A DNA stretch of 39,604 nucleotides from positions 1 to 39,604 of the IMG/VR virus record IMGVR_UViG_3300042465_003370, one strand, 5' to 3'. The notes below the pieces were generated by a model that saw only the letters and a program-made list of their open reading frames with translations, was not told the origin of the DNA and made no database searches. Positions 30,940-38,258 of this stretch are shown here, in pieces. This DNA comes from a virus. How positions within the stretch are numbered: position 1 is the stretch's first letter; every line of letters begins with the position of its first letter. The translations under genes and the position numbers were made by a program.

Positions 30940-31356
30940 TTAACTCTTAACCGTCAACTCAAACCCGTCAGGAAACATAAGCATCAACCCCGCAAAGGTA
31001 GGCTTAGAATTTACGATGTCCAGTATTCCATCCTTGTTGATGTCTGACATTGCAGACCCTACCAACACGCAGCCTTTGATGTCACTTTGCCCAGTTTTTG
31101 GGTTAATACTCCCAGCGTAATTACCCCAATGGATTAGCACAAAAGAACGATTCGGCACGTTGGTAATGTGCAGATGTCGGCCATACTTCGCGGAGTGTCT
31201 TGGAACAACTTGGTAAACGCCCTCTGGTATGCAGCTAATCTTTGAAGCGTTATCCTTCCACGCCAGTTCGAGCGTCTTACATTTGAAATTGCCAATCACC
31301 AACTCACCCAGCGTTTGGGTAGGTGTATACTTTCGGGTTAAGGTTGCTTTAATCAT
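30940..31356 (-). CDS. DUF5675-like protein, candidate peptidoglycan-active lysis enzyme
   Basis: 138 aa. Family outline visible: TLGELVIGNFKCKTLELAWKD, SCIPEGVYQVVPRHS (41-55), RSFVLIHWGN (70-79) and DIKGCVLVG (92-100). The H76 and C96 arrangement (IHxGN ... GC) recalls L,D-transpeptidase/carboxypeptidase active sites, which is why a cell-wall role is proposed. No signal peptide is present, so it would need a holin. No other endolysin is recognisable in the genome. Domain family is fairly sure, enzymatic role inferred. Confidence 0.7.
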   Translation of the reverse strand: MIKATLTRKYTPTQTLGELVIGNFKCKTLELAWKDNASKISCIPEGVYQVVPRHSAKYGRHLHITNVPNRSFVLIHWGNYAGSINPKTGQSDIKGCVLVGSAMSDINKDGILDIVNSKPTFAGLMLMFPDGFELTVKS

Positions 31357-31514
31357 TCGTTGATGTCTTTATAGAATAGTCTTTGTTGATTCACGCTAAA
31401 CAGCATAACGTGCATTGGCGTTGGCTTAATCACCTCTTTGCACACGTGCGGCTCATAGGCAGCAAGTGGGCAAAACAGGCAACTAATATAGTAGGTGATT
31501 GCTAAGGTTCGCAT
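31353..31514 (-). CDS. Small exported or lipoprotein-like peptide, 53 aa
   Basis: Start at the ATG at 31514, whose A is shared with the stop of the SSB-like gene (TAATG). A longer in-frame start at 31592 would overlap that gene by 79 bases. The N-terminus MRTLAITYYISCLFCPLAAY looks like a short signal sequence with cysteines (C12, C15) that could form a loose lipobox. It overlaps the DUF5675 gene by four bases. It might be the outer spanin partner of 29903-30259; evidence is thin. Confidence 0.5.
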   Translation of the reverse strand: MRTLAITYYISCLFCPLAAYEPHVCKEVIKPTPMHVMLFSVNQQRLFYKDINE

Positions 31515-31828
31515 TAGAAAGGTAGTGTCGTATTCTCCTCCTCCTCGAATACTTGCGGAGTAGGTGCGCTTTGCCCAGCTGTTAACTTCCATCCCGTTAT
31601 GCTTGGGTAATACTTGCCCGAATATTCTCGCCCTCCAACATTCGCTTCAACACTAACCGACTGCCCTATTTGCAGCCCGTCAAGTAGCCCTGTTTTTTCT
31701 TTGGTGAACTCGATTGGGGTCAAATTATTGAACTTTTCCTCCGTTGCAACTACCAGCAAACGCTTGCTGAATTTGTCGCTTATTACTTCTGTTTGTCCAA
31801 TGTGGTGAACTGTGCCTGTGATTGTCAT
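31514..31828 (-). CDS. DUF3127-like protein, SSB-type OB fold
   Basis: 104 aa. Strands TITGTVHHIGQTEVI, KRLLVVATEE, FTKEKTGLLDGLQIGQSVSVEANV and YYPSITGWKL form the outline of a DUF3127/OB-fold single-stranded-DNA-binding protein. The C-terminus EEEENTTLPF is acidic and ends in a hydrophobic tip, like the SSB tail that recruits partner proteins. It lies in the recombination block beside ERF and Gp157. Confidence 0.75.
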   Translation of the reverse strand: MTITGTVHHIGQTEVISDKFSKRLLVVATEEKFNNLTPIEFTKEKTGLLDGLQIGQSVSVEANVGGREYSGKYYPSITGWKLTAGQSAPTPQVFEEEENTTLPF

Positions 31829-31830
31829 TT

Positions 31831-32325
31831 CTATTTGATTTGAAGGTTATTTATTGTTTCTATTTTGTACCCTTGAACATCCTCACCGCTTTCAATAGCT
31901 GCTTTTATGGCTGTCAGGTTAGGCTTGCGCGATTCAGGTACTAAGGTAGTAAACCTTTCGGCTAAAGTGAACGCCACGCCATCGTTTACACATCGCTTTG
32001 ACGTGCGAAAGGATAGCTTAATTAGTGGCGTTTTTACCTCCGTAATCTCGAAGTATTGCATGGCCTGTGAGATGGCATATTTCAAACGGTCAATTTTCTT
32101 TTCCTTTGATTTTACCAACGCTTGTAGTCTTGCCATTTCGCTTTTAATGTATTCAACATCGTGTTCCTCTTCCTTAATTACATAGGCATAAGCAACCGCC
32201 TTACCTTGCAACTCCGCTTGGCTAATTGCCACAGAATTTTCTAATTCGGGCGTCAATTCCTCTTGCTCTAGCAAAGTAGCAAGTTCAATGTACTCTTGTT
32301 GGATTTGGTATAGTGGCTTGTTCAT
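31831..32325 (-). CDS. Siphovirus Gp157-like protein
   Basis: 164 aa. Helical and charged with a central coiled coil (about 52-90, EEHDVEYIKSEMARLQALV, KSKEKKIDRLKYAI), then KTPLIKLSFRTSKR (97-110) and SRKPNLTAIKAAIESGEDVQGY. This is the usual Gp157 pattern. Genes of this family are regularly next to ERF/SSB genes; function is unresolved. Overlaps the DGQHR gene by four bases. Confidence 0.8.
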   Translation of the reverse strand: MNKPLYQIQQEYIELATLLEQEELTPELENSVAISQAELQGKAVAYAYVIKEEEHDVEYIKSEMARLQALVKSKEKKIDRLKYAISQAMQYFEITEVKTPLIKLSFRTSKRCVNDGVAFTLAERFTTLVPESRKPNLTAIKAAIESGEDVQGYKIETINNLQIK

Positions 32326-33131
32326 TGGATTGCTTGTTTGAAAAGATTTGAAACGCTTTCTTCTGTGCTGACCTTTAGCGTTTTTGCTTGGTACTTATTT
32401 TTGTAGTGAGTAAAAGCCTTTAGAATTAACTGCTCTTTTGCGGCTATTGGCATTGTCATTTTGCTATTAGTAGCAGATGTGATAATCCTATCACGTAATA
32501 AATATACCGCGTTGTTTGTAATGTCGCGGCCACTCATAACCTCACCAAAAAAATCAAGAACGCTTGGATGTCTATCGTACAAAAAAGCTATCATTCCACC
32601 TACTACCGATGCTGGTATTCTGATTGCGCTTTTTGATGTTAATTGTGCAGCTTGCGAATTTACAAAATCAATTAAATCGGTTTCTTTATCGTAGAACGCC
32701 ATTACATCTGTTGCCGTAGGTGGAGCGTACTTTTCACTTGTAGAATGATTCCTGTATCTTATTAAAGAACGTATTATTCCAGTTTTTTGATTAGCGCAAG
32801 CAACTCCGCTTATGCTTAAAATTGCACCTATTGAACGCGATGCGCCTACGTCAATAGTCATAAAGGCTCTTGAATCGACTCCGTATGTCACCCACATATT
32901 AACGCTAACATTACTTTTGATTATTGCGCTAAGTCGATGCTGGCCGTCTACCATCATTCCGTTTTTATCAAACTTAATTGATTCTCCGTTATCAGTTACC
33001 CAATTACCGTTTTTTATTTCATTGGCGTATTTTGCCACTACTCGCTCATTTATAGGGCGATTGTTTTCCAGATTTTGGGTTAACATATTTGCGGCCTGAA
33101 TCGGTGTTATTAGTAATCGTTGCGTAGTCAT
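32322..33131 (-). CDS. ParB/DGQHR-like phage protein
   Basis: 269 aa. N-terminal domain with ITPIQAANMLTQ, then a region with NGEN-like NG and the motif VDGQHRLSAI (61-70), the fold signature of ParB/sulfiredoxin-type and DGQHR proteins. The remainder is helical. Members occur in many phages near recombination genes; activities range from CTP/ATP hydrolysis to DNA nicking and are not shown here. It follows the ERF gene after a 15-base gap. Confidence 0.75.
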   Translation of the reverse strand: MTTQRLLITPIQAANMLTQNLENNRPINERVVAKYANEIKNGNWVTDNGESIKFDKNGMMVDGQHRLSAIIKSNVSVNMWVTYGVDSRAFMTIDVGASRSIGAILSISGVACANQKTGIIRSLIRYRNHSTSEKYAPPTATDVMAFYDKETDLIDFVNSQAAQLTSKSAIRIPASVVGGMIAFLYDRHPSVLDFFGEVMSGRDITNNAVYLLRDRIITSATNSKMTMPIAAKEQLILKAFTHYKNKYQAKTLKVSTEESVSNLFKQAIQ

Positions 33132-33146
33132 GGTTTTAGTTATTGA

Positions 33147-33692
33147 TTAGTTTGTAAATTTAGATTTGAGTGATTCTTTTAATGCGATAACAGACGGGAT
33201 CCGTTGCTCGTGAGCGTTTAGCGATTTCCATGCAATGCCCAGTGTTTCGAGCGTAGTGCAAGCGTTCAATACTGCGATGGCGTTATGGTCGGTCACGCGT
33301 GCAGCTGGTGCCACAGTTGCCCTTTGCGCGTCATCGTCCTCGTCTATGTTCAAGTTCAAAGCCCCAGCGTAACTGTACCTCTTGGCATAAGTTAAGGCCG
33401 ATCCCAAAGCCTGCGGATTGCTGGCATCCTTGCACGGAGTAAGCGACACGCTGCTAATGTATTCGCCCGATGTGTGCAGTAGCATCGTTTCTAATCCACT
33501 TTCACATGGCAACTGGATAATCGATAGCCCAACCGCGTTTAGATGCGGTGTGGTGGCTTCTATGATATTGCTCAAAGAAGCATACTTGTTTTTAAAATGT
33601 GGGTTAACAGCATCCTTGCCAACCTTACCCATTAGCCCGTGGAATTTGTGTAGGGCAACGGCTATTTCTTTAATTGATTCGCTTGTTTTCAT
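33147..33692 (-). CDS. ERF-family single-strand annealing recombinase
   Basis: 181 aa. Strong ERF motifs: helix AVALHKFHGLMGKV, NPHFKNKYASL (30-40), HLNAVGLSIIQ (50-60) and ALGSALTYAKRYSYAG (95-110), then an acidic segment IDEDDDAQ. It anneals homologous single strands for recombination, repair and circularisation of phage DNA. It overlaps the 81-aa gene by four bases. The partner SSB-like gene is two genes on. Confidence 0.92.
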   Translation of the reverse strand: MKTSESIKEIAVALHKFHGLMGKVGKDAVNPHFKNKYASLSNIIEATTPHLNAVGLSIIQLPCESGLETMLLHTSGEYISSVSLTPCKDASNPQALGSALTYAKRYSYAGALNLNIDEDDDAQRATVAPAARVTDHNAIAVLNACTTLETLGIAWKSLNAHEQRIPSVIALKESLKSKFTN

Positions 33693-33934
33693 AGTGTTGC
33701 TGTTATATCGTCCTCTAATTCATTAATGCTTTTACCTATCCATGCAACCATTAAGGCTTGCACGTCCATCCCGTTCCAGTTTACACTTACAACGTGCGCG
33801 GTTGGTTCTGCGTTTTCACCGCTTGCAGTCAAACCCTCGGTGTAATCTGCGCGGAGTTCAATATTCTCTAATTCAAAGTAGTAGCTTGGCATTTGTTCTG
33901 TGGTTTTAATTGTTAGTGTAAAGAAGTGAGTCAA
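33689..33934 (-). CDS. Hypothetical protein, 81 aa
   Basis: No family recognised. Beta-rich: THFFTLTIKT, YYFELENIELRADY, AHVVSVNWNGMDVQALMVA, with an acidic C-terminus. Overlaps the 57-aa gene by 29 bases. A second Met at 33892 would avoid the overlap but break the first strand, so 33934 is preferred. Confidence 0.55.
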   Translation of the reverse strand: MTHFFTLTIKTTEQMPSYYFELENIELRADYTEGLTASGENAEPTAHVVSVNWNGMDVQALMVAWIGKSINELEDDITATL

Positions 33935-34079
33935 TATCTTCGCATGAATCGCATACCGCTAAAAACCAAACAGGCTGGTTTGTTGAGTCGGCATTACGTG
34001 GGCGCTCATTGCTTGTAGAGTAAATTCTGTAGTCATTCATTAGCTGTGAGCCAATTCTGCGTAGTAGTTCGTTTTTCAT
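33906..34079 (-). CDS. Hypothetical protein, 57 aa, first gene of the recombination operon
   Basis: Start set at the ATG at 34079, directly downstream of the promoter module at 34080-34151; a longer frame to 34145 would run across the promoter and its leader. Helical N-terminus (MKNELLRRIGSQLMNDYRIY), then WFLAVCDSCEDIDSLL with a CxxC. No family recognised. Confidence 0.6.
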   Translation of the reverse strand: MKNELLRRIGSQLMNDYRIYSTSNERPRNADSTNQPVWFLAVCDSCEDIDSLLYTNN

Positions 34080-34151
34080 GTTGTGGTTATTTGTTGGGTC
34101 AAATGTACAGGTAGTGTTTCTAATTAAATGTTTCAAAACATACAAAAGCTA
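34080..34151 (-). promoter_or_regulatory. Early promoter module, copy A
   Basis: Minus strand: leader ending CAAATAACCACAAC before the ATG at 34079; -7 box TACATTTG (34100-34107, preceded by TG); TTAGAAACAC midway; and about 35 bases upstream TTTGTATGTTTTG, then TTTATTTTAGC, which overlaps the end of the methyltransferase gene. The palindrome ATGTTTCAAAACAT (34128-34141, 6-bp arms) lies in the middle. The same order is seen at 36536-36620 and 3083-3177. Confidence 0.65.
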
Positions 34152-35162
34152 AAATAAAGTTTCTTGCTTTTGAACTATCTTAAACCTTGCCTTTGCTTCC
34201 TTCATGTTTAGAATAGCCTGTTTATAGTAGCTATCTTTTAACTCAATACCGATAGCCTTGCGACCCATTGAAACAGGGCTAAACACTTCGCTACCAACTC
34301 CCATAAACGGGGTCAATACCACTTCATTAGGATTTGAATACAACTCTACAATCCTATCAATTACATCCAGTTGCAACGGGTGAACGTGCTTTTCATCGTC
34401 CTCTTCTTTTGAATCTCGGAACGGTAAAACATTGTCGATGCGTATATCATCCCAAACGCTCGAAGCGTAACGCTGCCATATGTAGTGATTCAACTTGGTA
34501 ATTTTATCGTCCTCGTTCAAGTTGTTCAAATGTTCCCAAAGTTGAACCTCGTTTAAATTTGAATCGTTTGCATTATTCCACGCCCTTAAAATGTTTGGAA
34601 GGATTGGAATTTCTCCAGCGTAATGGTTAATCCCGAATTTGTGAGTTACTGGAACTTTGTTTTCGCCTTTCTTGGTAAAGATTAGAACATAGTCGGGCAT
34701 AGCAGTAAAACACTTAGTAGAATCTTCAACTATGAATTTGTGCATTAGGCTTTGCACCATTGTTCTCATTCTAACCTTCAAAGGCTCTTTCCAAATTGTA
34801 ATACGGTTACGGTATTCAAATCCGTACTTTTCATGCAGCTTAATTATTTCGTGTGGAAAATCCCAAAGCCTACAAGTGTTATCAAACACATCTGTGCAAT
34901 GCACCGCAGTAATTCGACCAGATTTTGTAACCCTTCCAATTTCTTTAATTAAATATTCGTACTGCTCCAAAAATTGCTCTTTGCTTTCGCAGTTGCTAAA
35001 GTCGTTCTCACTCGAACTGTAATTGTATAACCCCGCAAACGGAGGGGAGTACACGGATAGGTCAATGCTTTCATCTGCCAAAGTCGGCATTACAAGCATA
35101 CAATCCGAATTATACAAGGCGTAATTTTCTGTAATCGTTTGGTCTTTTACTTTTGCTTTCAT
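34149..35162 (-). CDS. N4/N6-type DNA methyltransferase
   Basis: 337 aa. Beta-class order: catalytic motif IV SPPF (39-42) near the N-terminus and the SAM site TPFMGVGSE (284-292), followed by GRKAIGIELKDSYY. SPPF is common for N4-cytosine enzymes but also occurs in N6-adenine ones. The middle region (about 95-260) is the likely recognition domain. It follows a DEAD/DEAH-type helicase gene by five bases, and its stop lies within the next promoter module. No restriction nuclease is seen, so protection of phage DNA is the likely role. Confidence 0.88.
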   Translation of the reverse strand: MKAKVKDQTITENYALYNSDCMLVMPTLADESIDLSVYSPPFAGLYNYSSSENDFSNCESKEQFLEQYEYLIKEIGRVTKSGRITAVHCTDVFDNTCRLWDFPHEIIKLHEKYGFEYRNRITIWKEPLKVRMRTMVQSLMHKFIVEDSTKCFTAMPDYVLIFTKKGENKVPVTHKFGINHYAGEIPILPNILRAWNNANDSNLNEVQLWEHLNNLNEDDKITKLNHYIWQRYASSVWDDIRIDNVLPFRDSKEEDDEKHVHPLQLDVIDRIVELYSNPNEVVLTPFMGVGSEVFSPVSMGRKAIGIELKDSYYKQAILNMKEAKARFKIVQKQETLF

Positions 35163-35167
35163 GGTTT

Positions 35168-36535
35168 TTATATGAATGATGGTTTAATGATTTCTTTGTT
35201 AAATTCCTTAGTCGTATGCGTAAAACTTCTATTCACATTCTCGGTCAAATTGCGGTGTAATTCAATTGCCTTTTTAGTCTTTTGTTCCAATGCTTCAATT
35301 ACCCTTGTTTGACCGTCTGAAATAATCATGTCAATAATTACATCTCGCTTTTGTCCAAACCTCCAAAACCTACGGATAGCTTGGTAGTATTGTTCATAAG
35401 ACCATGTAGGAAAAAACACGGAGTGATTACAATGCTGCCAATTTAGCCCCATGCTTGTCATCTTTGCCTTTGTTATTATTCGCTTTATTTCACCATTTGC
35501 AAAGGCTAATAGTATTTCTTCCTTGCGCTCAATAGATTGGCTTCCTATAATCTCAACCGCTTCTTTATCCGATTGCTTTAGTAGGCTGCTTTCAATATTG
35601 GTATTGCACCAATAAACAGACGTTTTGCCATTTGCCAATTCAATAGCCTTTTCACATCGCTTTACTTCTGTTTGCTTTTGCTCATGTCTAACCTCTGTCA
35701 TTGATTTAGCAATTGGAACAAACATTGACATTTGACCATCTACATCAAATAGCGATTGATTTTCAACTACGTTTTTATTTACAATCAATTGCGGTAAAAC
35801 ATACCTTTCATTTGAAAAACCTAAATCGCTCGGCATCTTAACCATTATTGCCCATTGATTAACCCATGCAAAAAAGTCCTTTTCAGCGTGTGGTTTCAAG
35901 TAGAACTTTTCTCCGATGTTTCTGTTTGTAGAATCTACGCTGTTTTGATTGTTCTTGAAGAACTTGCCTAACATATCCATGTAACCCATGTAGCCCAATG
36001 CTTCGCTACTTGTACCCAATTCAATAAAGTCATTAGGCGATGGCGTGGCCGTGCTTAAATATCTGAATGGTATTTTCTTTACAAAGGCGGTTACTTGCTC
36101 TTTAATCTTACCATCAAAATTTTTCAGAATCGAACTTTCATCTAAAATAACCCCGACAAAATCTTTGCTGTCAAAATAATGCAACCTTTCGTAATTGCAA
36201 ATCACTATCTTCTTTGTGAACTTGCCATCTTTAGAATACTCAATATCATCAATACCCAACTTTTCAGCTTCCAAGATAAACTGAAATGCAACGGCCAACG
36301 GGGTTAAAATCAAAACCCTTTTATTAGTGTGCTGAATTATGTTTTTAGCAATAGATAACTGAATAAGCGTTTTGCCTAATCCAGTATCTGCGAAAATTGC
36401 AATACGTCCTTTTTTTACAGCTCGTTCAATAATAGCCCTTTGAAAGTCAAAAGCCATTTCGGGAATGTAATTGGGTTCAAATCCAAAGTTGCCTATTGTG
36501 TGGCGTTTCTTTTCTATAAAGTCAAAGTAGTTCAT
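35168..36535 (-). CDS. SF2 (SNF2-like) helicase
   Basis: 455 aa. Motif I DTGLGKT (50-56), Ia LTPLAVAFQF (78-87), II DESS (132-135), III STATPSP (161-167), V TSMGLNWQHC and VI QAIRRFWRFGQKR (385-397). DESS replaces DEAH, as in many SNF2-like phage proteins. It may translocate on duplex DNA. It directly precedes the DNA methyltransferase, and the pair may act together. First gene after promoter module B. Confidence 0.88.
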   Translation of the reverse strand: MNYFDFIEKKRHTIGNFGFEPNYIPEMAFDFQRAIIERAVKKGRIAIFADTGLGKTLIQLSIAKNIIQHTNKRVLILTPLAVAFQFILEAEKLGIDDIEYSKDGKFTKKIVICNYERLHYFDSKDFVGVILDESSILKNFDGKIKEQVTAFVKKIPFRYLSTATPSPNDFIELGTSSEALGYMGYMDMLGKFFKNNQNSVDSTNRNIGEKFYLKPHAEKDFFAWVNQWAIMVKMPSDLGFSNERYVLPQLIVNKNVVENQSLFDVDGQMSMFVPIAKSMTEVRHEQKQTEVKRCEKAIELANGKTSVYWCNTNIESSLLKQSDKEAVEIIGSQSIERKEEILLAFANGEIKRIITKAKMTSMGLNWQHCNHSVFFPTWSYEQYYQAIRRFWRFGQKRDVIIDMIISDGQTRVIEALEQKTKKAIELHRNLTENVNRSFTHTTKEFNKEIIKPSFI

Positions 36536-36620
36536 TTGTGGTTTTTAATTATTCGTCAAATTTACAATTACTCTTTTCTATTAAACTATATTAAAACATA
36601 CAAAAGCAAAAATAAATTTA
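36536..36620 (-). promoter_or_regulatory. Early promoter module, copy B
   Basis: Minus strand: leader ending TTAAAAACCACAA before the ATG at 36535; -7 box TAAATTTG (36557-36564, preceded by TTG); ATAGAAAAGAG midway; about 36 bases upstream TTTGTATGTTTT and TTTATTTTTGC. The tract CTTTTGTATGTTTT is shared base for base with copy A. It falls in an 82-base gap. Confidence 0.65.
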
Positions 36621-36803
36621 TCTGCACTTACTTTCCTCAATCCACCACCATTTACACCCATTTTCCTCTCTTATACTGCAATACCAATCTTCGCCCCGTT
36701 GCTCTATTCCATCCACCCAATATGTCTTTCCGTTGCGTTGGAATGCTCGGACGTGGGTTGGTTGGGTATCAATAAGTTTGCTTGACTTGTTGGATGGTTT
36801 CAT
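36618..36803 (-). CDS. Hypothetical protein, 61 aa, tryptophan-rich
   Basis: No family recognised. Beta-rich: HVRAFQRNGKTYWVDGIEQ, EDWYCSIREENGCKWWWIEE, ending SKCR. It is like small SH3/Tudor-like phage proteins. Overlaps the VRR-NUC gene by 35 bases, more than other overlaps here; no later Met is available. Confidence 0.5.
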   Translation of the reverse strand: MKPSNKSSKLIDTQPTHVRAFQRNGKTYWVDGIEQRGEDWYCSIREENGCKWWWIEESKCR

Positions 36804-37047
36804 CGTAGTTGCTGGGCTTAGTTACCATTGCTATAAATCCTTTTGCTTGCAGTTCCTTAATGCGATACTCTTGCACCTTGCTTAATACTCCACCTTCATC
36901 TTTTACCTCAATGAAGATAATTGGTCTAAGTGGGTGCAATAGCATCAAATCGGGATAGCCGTTAACCGTTGCCCGTATTATCTTAATCACCAGCCAGCCT
37001 TTTCCTTCAAAGTGTTTCTTTAGTTTTCGCTGGTAGGTGCTTTCCAT
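36769..37047 (-). CDS. VRR-NUC domain nuclease
   Basis: 92 aa, a minimal VRR-NUC. Motif residues visible: YQRKLKKHF (5-13), GYPDL (30-34, D33), IEVKDEGG (46-53, E47 and K49) and VQEYRI (58-63, Q59). This is the PD-(D/E)xK active site; such small proteins cut branched or single-stranded junction DNA, as in FAN1. It overlaps the SF2 helicase gene by 28 bases, and a helicase-nuclease partnership is common in phages. Confidence 0.9.
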   Translation of the reverse strand: MESTYQRKLKKHFEGKGWLVIKIIRATVNGYPDLMLLHPLRPIIFIEVKDEGGVLSKVQEYRIKELQAKGFIAMVTKPSNYDETIQQVKQTY

Positions 37048-38258
37048 TTCTTAAAGTGCTTTAGAGTGTAATCTTGCTTCTTCATAACCGTGTTATAAAT
37101 ATCCGATTCAATACCACCCTCCGCCATTATAAACCAAACTTCGGGCGGTGTTGTGCGGTCTTTAGTGGTTGCCCTGTCTCGCCCTTGTATGTATGATAGG
37201 CTGCTGAACTCGATATTCAAGTAAACCAAACAGTCCGCGCTCGATAAGTTAACCCCTTCGCGGCTGCTGCGAATTTGCCCAACAAAAGTAGCCGTTGGGT
37301 CGGCATTAAACGCTTCGGGTGTACTTACGCAATTAGGTATTAACTCTTTCACCATGTCCATCTCGGCTTGGTACACGGTAAAGATGGCAATCTTCCTACC
37401 AGCGAATTTTCGCTGTATAGCTTTTACTTTCGTATTATCTACAATGTGAACCCCGTTTTCAGTTATTACCGTTCCGCTGCATAATTGGTGAACCTTTGAC
37501 TGCTGTTTAACACCCGTGTCGGCAAGTATCACATCGGTTTTACCTTCATAAATCCCGTGGTCTTTTACCGCTTTAATCAACTTATAAGTTGACTTTTGCA
37601 AAGGAACGACAAGAATGTCCTCAATAATCTGCTGCGTGAACCCAGCTTGCTGTTGGGTATAGGTTAGCATAATCGGCTTGACATACATTGCAATATCCTT
37701 CCAACGTGCATCGGAGTAGTCGTTCGTGGTTTGCCCTGTTCCTATGTATTTCACTCCGACATTCACAAATACTTTAGCCCACTTGTAGAAGTTGCCATAC
37801 TGCGCAAACGGGCTTAATGGATGCACCCAAAATTGATGGAATAATTGGCTAAAACTTTCAGGGCTTGGCGTTCCACTAAGCAGAATGACGTAGGTGTTTT
37901 GGTCTATAATCGCTCGAAGTTGCTTTGCCCTTAGCGATGGCTTTGGAAACGCACCAATGCAATGCGCTTCATCTATTACGATGTACTTAAACCGTTCTTT
38001 TACTTTGTGCAAACTTTCATAATTCACCACCTCCGTATCGAACCCGATTAACTCCGCATCTTTTTGAATGCTGGGTATTGCCTTTTTTTTGGTTACAAAT
38101 AAGCATCTATTTGCGCCTACATTTTGAAGCGTTGCAAATGCGGTCAAAGTCTTTCCTGTCCTTACCTCCATCGCTAAGTAGACTATCTTGCGCTTAGATA
38201 GTATTTCAGCAGCTTGGTTACTTATGTCGGATTGGTATTCTCTAAGTTCTACACTCAT
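37020..38258 (-). CDS. SF2 DEAD/DEAH-type helicase
   Basis: 412 aa. Motif I EVRTGKT (31-37), II DEAH (96-99), III SGTPSPE (128-134) and VI QGRDRA (358-363). This is the usual phage recombination/replication SF2 helicase that is coupled to VRR-NUC. It overlaps the primase-helicase end by four bases. Differs in motifs II and VI from the other SF2 helicase at 35168-36535, so the two are not recent duplicates. Confidence 0.9.
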   Translation of the reverse strand: MSVELREYQSDISNQAAEILSKRKIVYLAMEVRTGKTLTAFATLQNVGANRCLFVTKKKAIPSIQKDAELIGFDTEVVNYESLHKVKERFKYIVIDEAHCIGAFPKPSLRAKQLRAIIDQNTYVILLSGTPSPESFSQLFHQFWVHPLSPFAQYGNFYKWAKVFVNVGVKYIGTGQTTNDYSDARWKDIAMYVKPIMLTYTQQQAGFTQQIIEDILVVPLQKSTYKLIKAVKDHGIYEGKTDVILADTGVKQQSKVHQLCSGTVITENGVHIVDNTKVKAIQRKFAGRKIAIFTVYQAEMDMVKELIPNCVSTPEAFNADPTATFVGQIRSSREGVNLSSADCLVYLNIEFSSLSYIQGRDRATTKDRTTPPEVWFIMAEGGIESDIYNTVMKKQDYTLKHFKKWKAPTSEN

